Source: Asterias rubens | Lineage: Eukaryota; Echinodermata; Asteroidea; Forcipulatida; Asteriidae | DNA: 64,000 nt | Assembly (NCBI RefSeq): GCF_902459465.1 | Contig: NW_022985728.1 | Coordinates: 46,912-110,911, forward strand | Direction: 5' to 3' | Part shown: positions 33,925 to 44,908 of the stretch, in pieces | Numbering within the stretch: the stretch's first letter is position 1 | Layout: each line of letters starts with the position of its first letter | Notes under the pieces: generated by a model | Seen by the model: the letters and a program-made list of their open reading frames with translations, nothing else | The model's database searches: none | What the model was told of the DNA's origin: nothing | Made by a program: the position numbers and the translations under genes

Positions 33925-36900
33925 TTATTGAACTAGTATTTCCAGGTCTTCGTTGCGGTAGTCTTCCATGAGTTTGAATGTGTACACCTGAGGATCACTG
34001 TCATACTTGGTATTGAAACATTCCGGGTAGCCAGGAACCTGTATAACAAAACATGCATTAAGAACAACAAATTATTTCAAAAGATTTTTGCTCTGTATAA
34101 TTCTCCCCTTTCATATCTACCTCATTCTATCCCATTCTGCAGATATGTAGTGCTATGAATGTTCAAACAGCAGCAAAGAACATAACAACTCGTGCTTAAA
34201 TTCAAACAATCGTCATGAGATGTAAATCTCTATGTACGTAGAAAATAGAAATGTATCAATAACACCATAAACAGTATAATACTCACCAATTCTATGCATT
34301 ATCACATTAACAACTGAAACATGTTAGTAGAACACATAATTTTTAAATAACACATTCAAAGCAAGAACATTTTGGGGTTATTAATTGAACATTGTTAGTG
34401 AAACAGTTAAAAATACAACACTTATTCAAGGTAACACGTTTTTTTTCTTTCTGCAACATGTTAGTGACAACAAGCCAAAAACATTATAAAATCAATGCTA
34501 AACATTTTGTTAAGTAAATAAAAAGGAAAAATTTTGAAAAACAATTTATTTAACTATAAATCGCATACGTTATCATAAAACATATTAAACTGTGAACCAT
34601 AACATATGACGATGAAGAGATGAATCCATGTTGATGGTGGTGTGGAAATAACAGGAACAGGAACTGTTAAACTTCTGCTGCAGCTAACCTGAGAGATGAC
34701 TTTTCCTGTCCACCAGGCTTCTTCACCATCATCAGTGGAACAAAGATGCCGGATGCGTTTCCCAACCAGGATTGGATCATGTCCTGTAGAGGTATCACCA
34801 CTGCTGCTGCCAAGTTGACTCTCTTGCAGTGATTGACTTATGAGCTTCTTCAGATTGAATGCCAACTCTTCCACAGTCAAAGCTTTCTTGTTCTTTGAAA
34901 ACGCGTACAGGTTATCTGTTTGTTCAGCCGCTTTTTGTTTTAGGACATTCTTGCGGAAGTTCAGCTGGGCTGTCAGTGCTTTTTTTTCCTCAGACTTCTT
35001 TTGTAGTGTTGCTAGGTATTCGTCGACCTGATTCACGCTCTGCCATAGTCCCCAGTACATGATGGCCAGTGTTTGTTTGTCTTTCCTCTGAAGCCGTTTA
35101 CGATTGAGTTCTTCACCATGTGCCAACTTTTTCATAACACTAGCCCGACATGCTGCTTGAATTTCAAGTTTGCGTGCCTGGAAGGATTTCCTGACATCTT
35201 TCAGTGATCTTCTAGCATTTTGAAAAATGTGTACCTTCTCATTTGCTGTCTTAGCATCCAGCCATTCCATTGTTTTATTATGTGAGAACATTATGTATGC
35301 TTCACTGGCTATGGCAGATATGTTAGGCTTCTCCTTCATGATGCGGTCTAAGTGGCCAAATATACTCTCTGAGTATTTATTGTGTTTTGGTACACCTATT
35401 AAGCGTGTTCTCTCTTCTGCAGACACGTCACTCCATTCTCCTCCTTCAAGGTGATCACTGAAAATGCGTTGCAGTAGTCTAGCCATTGCTGGAAGCATGA
35501 CTTGGAGTATTACGTCCACTTTGTCATCATGATCCCATGCTTTTATCAGATGACAATAGATGACACTGTTTTCCAGGGCATGAAGGTTGCTGAAAGACAG
35601 GTGAAGATCTCCACTGATAAATTCTTGAGAGCGGTTGCTGGCCATCATCAAGAAATGTATTACTTCTTGATATCGTGTCCCAATATCCAGCACATGGATG
35701 GTTGAGTCCTCAATTGATGCCCACAAAGGTACTGTTACCAGGAACGACACAAGTCCAAGTGCTTTGCAGCCTGCTTGATACTCTGGGATCTTAATGTCAA
35801 ACAGCACAGCTTTCAGAAGTTTGTTGCTTGCTGCACCTTCCAGGTATTGTTCAATGTGTTCTGCCAAGTAGAATGTACTAGCGGCATTCTGAAATAAAAT
35901 ATTGAATCTGTTTCCTCTGAAAGGTTGTATTGGCAAGCTGCGGAATCCTTGTTCCTTCAGTGTAGGCCGAAAAAATTCTAGAAAGGAACCGTGACAACCA
36001 CTTTTCTCGTCACCCCCTTCTGCTATGGCCTTACATGCTGTGCGTACCAACCGTGTTGCTCCAGGTTCCTTCTTGTTCCTGAAGTTCTTGTCCATGATTT
36101 GGGGCTCTTCCTGGAAGTTTGCATTGTCTGTTTTTGTACTAATGATGCAGATGCAGTCTCAGCGAGGTGGACTAAGGCGTGCAGACCAAAGAAGAAGTTG
36201 CACAACTTTCCAAGTGATTTACATTCTTCTTCTGAAAGGGTTTCATAATTGCCCACAATTGCTGGCAAAAGTGTTTTCCTGTACTCCTCGAGAAGTTCAT
36301 TGAACTTTATTTGCGTGGATGCCCTGTCTGACATAGTGCTGGTAATCCTCAGCAATATTTGCTTGTAAACGTCATTCCGACTATCATTTGACTGATCTTC
36401 AATGTCTCTCAAAATTTATTGCAATGTACTTAAAACATCTTTTCCTGACTTAGACGCAATATTTCTCAGCCCAAGTACGTACATTCGTCCGCTTTCATCT
36501 GCAGCATGAAACCCTTCAAATTTCTGGCCATACTTGGGAGTTTCATCGGAGAGAAGTGCCATGTGTGTTTTTTGTGGCATTTCCTCTGCCAACTGTTGCT
36601 GGGAAATGGACCGTCTCATTACGTTCCAATCATTGATAGTTGTTTTGCAGGGGAGATCAGTTGCTTTTTTACTTGCCAGTTTTAGCACACTTTCAACTAC
36701 TGGTGGGATTTGTCCAGTTGAAACGTTGCAACTTAAAAGTTGACAAACACAGTCCTTCATCTGTACCGTAAAGTTGCCGCCATTATCTATAGTTACTAAG
36801 TCATTCTGTACCATTTCTCTCAACCATTCGTTTTCATCTACTGTGTCTTTCAATTTTTGCTCTGTGTTCTCTACCATCTCTTTCATATCTTCACATTTGG

Positions 36901-38168
36901 TTTTTATCTCTTTCACAGTGCTTCTTCTTTTTATCAGCTTCTCTTCTAATTTTGAATTTTTCTTTATCAAATGTGTAATCTGGGATGATTTTCGCTTCAA
37001 TTCTTTATTTTTCCTGGCTATTCTTGTTTCAAGGACCTTGTTGCGGGATTGAATATACCGTGTAGGTGTAGATCCTGAGATAAGAGTTTGTGTTCCAGAA
37101 ATCTTTTTTCTTTGACTAGGCTGTTCAGCTTTTGTTGGAAACACAAAGTCAGTTTTTAGCAAATGCTTCATCTTTTCCGGTCCTTCTCTGGATTGTTTTT
37201 TTTTAGGGTCTTAAGCTTAACTTTCAAAATGTTTAGATTTTTCTGGTAGGATGATCTGGTTGCTTTGTGGTCCACTTCATGAGCTTGCATTATAAAATCA
37301 ACAACACGAGCATTAGATTTGCTCTTTAACATATCTACAACTACTTTGTTCTTCATCTTGTATTATTGTTAGGGTTTTTAATTGAACTTGTCAAGTTGAC
37401 ACTTCAAAGCACTCAGTACTTCTTTCAGTTTCCTATTTTCTTCGATGAGATGGTTCACAGTTGCTTCTTCAAAGAAGGGTGCGGTTGTCTTTGTGCCCTT
37501 TTTACAAAGGGAAGTACATATAATACAATACAGGTTAAAACAACTGGTAAACATCTCGTACATCTTATTATGGTGTAAAAATCTCAATATTTTGTGGAGA
37601 AAGTGTAGGATGTTATTCTCAAAATGCACCTTTCAATATTACTATTAAGTGTACTGTTTATAATTATGTATAGTCACCTTTTCTTCCCAGGTCAGTTGAC
37701 TGAAGTCCTCTTTGCTGATGAACACAATGCCTTTTGCTTCACTACCACACTCACCGCTCAGTTTCTCAACCGACAAGCTTTCCTCTTGACCAGATAAGCT
37801 GTCCTCTTGACCAGATTCACCACTCGGCTTAAACACCTTTTTCGGTGGCTGTAATATAAAACACACCTACATTGAATTTGTATTTCAATGGTAATTGAAT
37901 ACAGATTTTTTTTACTGAAGTAGTGAGTATGTTATTTTTGAGGTTCAAAAATCAACATGCAAAAAAATATTACCTGACCCTCGTCTGATGTTAGGTCAGA
38001 GTCCACAATGGTTTCAGGAATGAATGTTAACTCCTCTTTACAAACCAATTCACCATCACTCTCTGATGTATCTGGGATACAAGTTTCATCCGAGTCTGAT
38101 TTTGGCTGGTTATTGTAAGTACCCTCGCAGAAATCGCTGTACAAAATCCTATTTTTTGTCTGTTTCAA
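33925..38168 (-). pseudogene. Coiled-coil DDE-like transposase-related gene, broken copy
   Basis: Reverse-strand blocks: 38168-37975, 37851-37672 and about 37505-37380 (acidic and coiled-coil N-terminus), 37356 to 34689 (main body) and 34038-33925 (last exon, stop TAA). The body has a long coiled coil (KNSKLEEKLIKRRSTVKEIK), then ALLSDETPKYGQKFEGFHAA, TSTMSDRASTQIKFNELL, FFGLHALVHLAE, PFRGNRFNILFQNAAS and SESIFGHLDR. These align with D, D and E positions of the intact 57984-62297 protein, its distant paralogue. The last exon (PECFNTKYDSDPQVYTFKL) matches that paralogue's C-terminus. It is broken: stops between the N-terminal block and the body (37350-37380), a poly-A frameshift near 37195, a nonsense codon at 36414-36416 where E is expected (LSTLQ-stop-ILRDIE), and a frameshift near 36130. 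The family is common in marine invertebrate genomes but has no name that I can give. Confidence 0.7.
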
Positions 38169-38169
38169 A

Positions 38170-38275
38170 CAGGTTTTTATCCTGTTTTTGTCTTCAAAAA
38201 CAGGATAAGAATATGTTTTTATCCTGTTTTTGTCTTCAAAAACAGGATAAGAACATGTTTTTATCCTGTTTGCAT
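38170..38275. repeat. 42-bp tandem repeat with internal hairpin
   Basis: About 2.5 copies of a unit containing TTTTTATCCTGTTTTTGTC followed by TTCAAAAACAGGATAAGAA. Each unit is itself a hairpin (CCTGTTTTTG...CAAAAACAGG). It overlaps the start of the first block of the broken gene at 33925-38168. Confidence 0.8.
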
Positions 38276-38384
38276 GGAAATACTACAAGTTTAGACCCTG
38301 TTTTCACCCTGTTTTTCATACAGAAACCTGTTTTATTCCTGTTTTTCCCCAAGTCACTGTGTTTTCTTACTGTTTTTGGGGGAC

Positions 38385-38600
38385 TTAAAATTTTTTTGAA
38401 GCCTGCTGTGCTATTTTCTGACTGTTTTTTTTGGACTTAGAATCTTTCTGAAGCCTGCTGTGCTGTTTTCTGACTGTTTTTTGGGACTTAGAAATTTTGT
38501 GAAGCTCGCTGTGCTGTTTTCTAACTGTTTTTTTAGACTTAGAATTTTTCTGAAGCCTGTGGTCCTGTTTGCAGGTTGATTTTGCAATTTTCCTCTGAAT
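38385..38600. repeat. About 51-bp tandem repeat, 4 copies
   Basis: Units containing GAAGCCTGCTGTGCTGTTTT, CTGACTGTTTTTT and GGACTTAGAATTTTTC. Period about 51 bp, a multiple of three, which keeps a repetitive frame open on both strands. No gene is inferred. Confidence 0.75.
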
Positions 38601-38639
38601 CCTGCTGTCTTGTTTTCTGAAATTTGTACCAAATAGAAT

Positions 38640-39547
38640 TAAATCCTACATGCATGACTAACCCTCATACAAAAATCAGCTGAAAATGTTAAATGAGTTT
38701 GCATTAACTTTTTAACGAAAATAATATATGTGAAGTGTGATATCATTAACACACAATAAGTCAAATTTTGGTTTACGTATGTTCGGATTTTAACTTAATG
38801 AAAACCTGAGATGAAACCACAGATTATATTTTTTGCACAAAGTCTCAAAACTATCCGTTTTATTATACGACAAGGTTCATTGTATACTGTAATGATTCTG
38901 GACTGGTTATAAGGAATCTGTGAAACAATTATATTCTGACCTGTTGTGTGGTTTATGGGTATGCTACATGTAAATAAACAATCCTCAGAAAAATTACAAA
39001 CAATTATCAATTGTTAAGAAAATGACAGGTAAATGTTTCATATTTAGACCGTATCAAAAATGACTATACGACTCAACTGTCTGACTTACAACAAAGCGTC
39101 TGTGGGCATGTGCGTGCCATAAAAATCAAACCAGGAATACTGCGTGCTTCATTGATACTTGCTTCACGCGCATAGGGTCTGTCCTACAATAGTGCTGCTT
39201 TTGAGGTGGTATTCGAGTCTACAACAGTTAAAACTTCTAAAAACTTTTTTGCATACATGCTTGACAAATACATGTGAGGTCACATAAAAGCATACAAAAA
39301 ATCAGAGTTACAAAAACTTGTTAATAAAGAACTGAAGTTCTCCTACATGTATTTTTAGCCAAAGTTTAGGTTTTACAAGAAAGTTTCAAAATTTAGACAG
39401 ACAGCTTATAAAATTAAGATTATAAATGATGAGCACTCATTTACAATTGTAGAAACATCCTCCAATTTAAATAAAAGGTGTACGGTAGTAGTGTCAACAA
39501 TTTGTAACATAATAAGTGAGCTTTAATAAAACGCCTAGTACATACCC
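38640..39547. other. Non-coding interval downstream of the CACTA-like transposase
   Basis: AT-rich with no supported gene. A CACTA-type terminal repeat was sought here and not recognised. Confidence 0.4.
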
Positions 39548-42500
39548 TTAGTCTTTCTCATAAGTGTTTGGAAAAACAGCAATGAAGTTATTTTGTGTTA
39601 GCCCAACATCTAACCAGACACATTTCTGAAGGATATCTTTGAGTTCTACCACCACCAACTTTCTGTAATTTTTTACAACTGGCACAATACATTTGGTTAC
39701 AGTATTGCTAAGGGTATTACCTGTCAACTGCAGCGTTTCATCTGGCTTCAACCCTTCAACAATGGCGGCATATTTAGGCAATTTGCATTTACATTTACCT
39801 GAACAGGAAGTTTGGTTTACACATTGCAGGAAAAACTTTACATATATACACACCATACCAAACATTTGTTTGTCATTCGCCTGGAACATCATGGTGAAAC
39901 TGTTTCTTTTTGTTACTATTTTATAACTTTTACTATGATATACAACTCCTCTGATAGAAACTCTTTTGAAATACTTTGTATTTTTAATTTGACCATATTT
40001 TTGAAATAAAACTGCAAAATAATCACCAGAGTCATGTGTTGCCGTAAATGAACCAACTAGATAAGTCCCTTCAGAAAGCTCTTCCCTTAGTTTTATGTTT
40101 CTGCCATGTGAGACCATCGCGTTATAAAATTCAAACTCTTGTGACCCTTTTTTTAAATTTAGAGCTAAAAGTGGTATTTGCTGATTGATTGCGTAAGCTG
40201 ACAAAACCTGCGTTTGTACACCTCTTGTGCCATGAAACAATTTAGAAATATCCCCATTAAAATCCTCATATGGAAAGCAAGAGTTACACCAAAGTGGCCC
40301 AAGATCACGTACCTTATCGGTATAATGTAATAAACTATGTACATTAGAGGTACGATACCTTGCACCATACAGTTGACCAATCTTCAAACAGTAAAGCTTT
40401 AGAAGTGTATTTGCAGTTTTCAAGTCGATCACACTTATACTGTCTGACAGAAGTAGAAATAAAGCTTGCACAAGTAAAAGCAAATGTTCAACATATTCTG
40501 ATGGTAAAATTCCCCAGAGACAGGGAATTGAATAATAAAGTAGAAATGACCGATATTCGGAAGCTTTCCAGAATTTGATGTGTGAGGAAATGGGTCTTGG
40601 GGGTCTTGAAATACAGTTGGAGGTTTAATATTCATAAGTCTGATATCAACATCTTTCAACTTTTTGTAAATACTGAATGGTTTCCCTCTAAACGAACTGT
40701 CAAACCAAAGTTTTGTGCACATTTTTACAACACCAAGCATAACACCATGCATATAGTCTAATGCTACACTACGGATTATATCAAACTTCTTAACAAAAAT
40801 AAAACAACTGTACCCTTTGACACCATGTAATGTTTTTTTTGTTCCTGTTCTCAGCATGTGATTATGCATCTCTTGCAAAAATTCTGTCGTATTCTTATGT
40901 GTCCTTGGAGGTCCATGACCTGTATCAGAATTCAAATCAAATGGGTAGGTTTGTGTGTGGCCTCGTGCACTGGTTTGTACTGTCTCCCCCACAGTCAAAC
41001 AAAACGGGCATCCTGAATAGCCATTGAATTGAGTGAAGTTCTGAAAGAGGCAGCGTGCTGGAGAATCAAACACAGAGCTCAACACAATTGCCTTTACAAT
41101 CTTCTGACATCCATCTGGTAGGGTCACTTCAACTCCTTAAAGAAAATGTATCAAAAATACAATCCATTCAATTAAGCTTTACTCTCTTTAAGCACCCATG
41201 CAAATGTTTATGTTCAAGAGGGTAAAGTTTTAAAACTGTCAGCTACTTTTTTGTTGGTGTAAAAATAAGAAATGATCTCATTTCCTTTTTTATCTGTCTA
41301 TATTTTTCTTTCAAAAACTATTACAAGTCATTAAAAGTCATGAGTGCTCTCAAGTTTCTCAGTGTTAAGTACAAAAAGTGTTCAGTAGAGCATCTCAGCA
41401 TCAAATAAACTGGTTCATGAAAAGCAATGTAGTACTGTAATATAAAGTTGTGAACCTTTATCACTTGATCTTATGGAGCAAGTATTGTTTTTTTTCTTGG
41501 ACATGCTAATGCATACATGTTCATACATGTAGTATTATTCAATTGTATATTGTGAACAGGTCTGCTTCTAACAACAATTTCAGTAAAATTATAGGACTAA
41601 TACAAAGTTTCAAACATTGGTTTTAGTTTCCACTGCTCTTTCCAGTATATGTGGTGTGTTTTATGAGCCACAGGGCCATGTTCAATAAGTTTACAAGACA
41701 AAAAGTCTTACCTTTTGTGTAAAGTTGATTAAAAGACTTGGCAAATGGCATCATAAACGTCTCAAAATCAGGCTTGTCAGCACCAAACCACATGCCCATA
41801 AGTATTCGGTAGGATCTTGAATACCTGCACACATATAAAGGAGAAAAGTGATTTAGATAAGTGTTAATATAATCAGCAGAAAGCATATAGACTCTGGCAC
41901 TGCCTCATCAATATAATGAGCTTGCACAAAATATAAATACGGAAACAATTGACTTTAGTTTAATTGCATTTGAACAATTGATCTGTTGCAAACTTTCATG
42001 TACTTGACTTTAATAATTTTGTCTATTGGATCTACAAAAATGTCCAACAAAAGCATTTAGATTTACCGAAGTTTTGGATGTAGCTCATTAATAACCAAGA
42101 ATACTGGCCACACAGAGAACTTGCTGCTATTGAAGATTGAAACACCATCGGTATTTAGTTGGAGAGAAATGTGCACCTCATCTGTACTGCCCCAACTGTT
42201 GGGCTGACTCTTGAAAAATCCATCAGATGTGAAGTGTTCCTGATACCACCTGCCATCATAAACATCTTCAATGTTTGACGCTTTCTTCTTGGATCGTGTG
42301 AAACGATACTTCAGGAGCTCTGCAAAACCTGCAGCTGTTGGTGATTTGATTGAAATTATTTATTTATTGCCAAGAATACTTTTACGCATAAAGATGGCAT
42401 TTCAGCATATAAGAGGTAACAAACATTTGCAAAAATCCAAAATAAACCTCAAGACATACATGAAGGAGGGATATAATACACTCTAATAAAAATTTGGCAA

Positions 42501-43663
42501 TTTCGGTTGATATGTTGCCCAACGCTGGTCAAATTATCAACAGGTTAAAAGTCGGTTTACAATTTCCCAATGTTTTATTATGTCTTTTCCCTGAAAATAT
42601 ATAAACAGTTGTGGTAAATACTGATGAATTCTGGGAGAAATAACCTTACCCAACCAAATTTTGCCTAGCATTTTCTTTTGGATGCAATTTCTTTTTGGTA
42701 CAATGCACTCAACCATTTGTGCTGTTTTTAGCTTTATACTTGATTTGTTACAGAAAAAACAGTTTGTTTAAAAATAAATGATGTACATCAAACTAGCACA
42801 CTACTCCTGCATTTCACACTGAGAAAAAAATAGTTATTAAGATAAAAATTATACAAAGTACAATGATTTTAACTTACTTGCAAAAAAGTTCTTCAATGAC
42901 AAATCAAGTGGATTCATCAGGAAGTAACGTGGTGATTCTTTGTCTTGCCTTGAGTTACAAGCTTTACATACGCTTGGTACTTTGTCCTTGTCATTCCCAA
43001 AATAAAGTTTGCATGTAGTGTTAGAAGAATAAAAATGACACTCCATTGGTGCTCTGCTTCTTCTGAAAAACTGTCGCAGCAACTTCATTGAGCCAGCGCA
43101 CAGATTACCAGCCATGCAGTGTAGTTCCACATATGTCAGGAGGTCCAGCAGTGCCTGCCCAGATATACCATGCCTACATACAAATGCTACAGTCAAAAGC
43201 ATACTTGTTGCAATGGTTATTTGGGCACCCGGGTAGATGTATTGATCAGCATCACTGAAGTTGCTGGTGCTATCCGGTTTGTCCACTTCATCCTCAGAGT
43301 CGGACTCTATGGTTTCACAGTTCACAAAGTTTTCATCAAAGTTCTCATGGTCATCTTGGCCTCCTTCACTTTCACTATCAAACTGTATTGATGATACATC
43401 CTCTTCTGTAAAAAGTTCACTGTGCTGATCATCAGGGTCACTAGAACGAATACAATTTTGTGATGTATCAACTTCACTTCCATCAGATATATCTTGATCC
43501 ATCGGTGACATACATGACTCCATTCCATCCATCTCTTCTGTGTCACATGTTCCAATACTGATGCGCCATTGTGTAGAATATTAGCATTTGGTTGTGATAA
43601 GTAGTCCCTGTAATGACGTTTCCTACTTGATGGTAAGCCATTGCCTGGCACTGTTTCGCTCAT
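39548..43663 (-). pseudogene. CACTA-like (TNP2/Transposase_21-type) transposase, 4 exons, two frame breaks
   Basis: Reverse-strand exons 43663-42878, 42334-42067, 41824-41712 and 41135-39548, with clean GT-AG junctions that keep frame. Start ATG 43663 (MSETVPGNGLPSSRKRHYRD). An acidic region follows (SESEGGQDDHENFDE), with a conserved segment near ALLDLLTYVELHC. Exon 2 carries LNTDGVSIFNSSKFSVWPVF, with the first catalytic Asp. Exon 4 has SVFDSPARCLFQNFTQFNGY with the second Asp, SGCPFC, SVALDYMHGVMLGVVK and CFPYEDFNGDISKLFHG, whose Glu or Asp would complete the triad. This is the metazoan relative of plant TNP2 CACTA transposases, cutting element ends with a DDE nuclease. It needs a frame change near 43585 (within the N-terminus; an ATG at 43532 could bypass it) and another near 40595, between KPPTVF and RPPRPISSHIKFWKASEYRS. 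All catalytic segments are otherwise well preserved, so it is a recent pseudogene, or the breaks are assembly errors. Confidence 0.82.
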
Positions 43664-44908
43664 GATGGTGGAAACTGAAAGTTGTTACACCTGTGAATTA
43701 AAGTAAATTGCAAAGTTCAATATCATTTCAGCCTATAGTCCTATAATATAAAATTTGTTATAATTCGAATAATGGACACTACATGCATAGCCAAAACAAA
43801 TGGTGACTGAAAAATGCTCCATTTGACAGTTGCTGGTGACCACCGCTGTAATGTGTGATTGTCAGTCACATGCGCGCCACCCATTTGGTTTTACGAACAA
43901 CAGTTCATTCAGATTTTACCCGAAATTTGGACACAATAGGGGCCTAATGTACCCACCACATGAACTCGCTAAACTTTTACCCTCGAATTGACACCACCAT
44001 TAATTAACTAATTTAGTATACAAATAATGATTGTTTATGAGTTTCATTACAAGGTAACAAGAACATTTTCATGTGTTGAAAGATGGAATATTCCATTCAA
44101 TGAGGCGGAGCCAAGCTGAATGGAACATTCCATCTTTTACAGAATGAAAATGTTCTATATTTACTTTATATAATGCCTAAAATAGATTCTGGTCATTGAT
44201 GGATGGGGTAAGTTAGTGTCAATCACTACCGAGTGAGGGCGCTGTTCACCGCGCAGCCACTTTTTGTTAATGGGAAACTGTGACCACCTCAACGTGTACA
44301 GCGCTATAGAGAGATCGGTGGTGCGGAGGGATATAGATTTAACCCATGTTAATCGTTTCATTCATAAAAATAAACGGAACTACTTTCAAGATGGTGTCCT
44401 GATTATTAAAAAAAGTACAATATTGGAATTTTTTTCACTGCATACTGTGTGAATGGTCAATCTCAAACGTGAAAGGATGCATCATCAAGCTTCTGGATGA
44501 TTGTGAACGAGGCCGTGGACGTCACAAGTTCGTGATCAATCAATGGTCGTAATATAAACCTCGTTTTCACGGTGTTGTGCAGCCCGCCCCCCACCCCCCG
44601 CTCGGCTGCAATTTTGCCACTGTCCTAGTGTTATCTAATAGGGAAACTTTATCCCCGCGCTACCTTCACTGGTGTCTCGACTGTGTATACATATTATGCT
44701 ACGGCTTTATACGTAAACTGGCCATGTGACATACCTCAACCAATTGAAACAAAAGGCGCGAGTAACGTTGAGGAGACATAAAACTTTATGAGATTATGTT
44801 CGGGTTGCATACGTATTTTATAAAGGGTTCAATTTTAACGTTATTTAAAACAGTTGAGAACAGTTTGTGTTTTTTCGAAATATTGAACAATCCAAGATCT
44901 GCAGCACA
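43664..44908. other. Intergenic interval between the CACTA-like gene and the BEN gene
   Basis: No gene seen. It holds the foldback at 44061 and, at 44580-44600, a C-rich run (CCCGCCCCCCACCCCCCGC) that, with CpGs around 44500-44770, could belong to the promoter of the BEN-domain gene. Confidence 0.35.
44061..44155. mobile_element. 95-bp foldback element
   Basis: GAACATTTTCAT and TGAAAGATGGAATATTCCAT at the left are mirrored by ATGGAACATTCCATCTTTTA and ATGAAAATGTTC at the right, around CAATGAGGCGGAGCC. The word AACATTCCATCTTTTA also occurs near 4644. Confidence 0.75.

Noticed and set aside
38024..38440. 138-codon plus-strand frame with repeated FLSCFCLQKQDKN
   Set aside because: Read through the 42-bp tandem repeat and antisense to the broken coiled-coil gene. 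No independent coding evidence.
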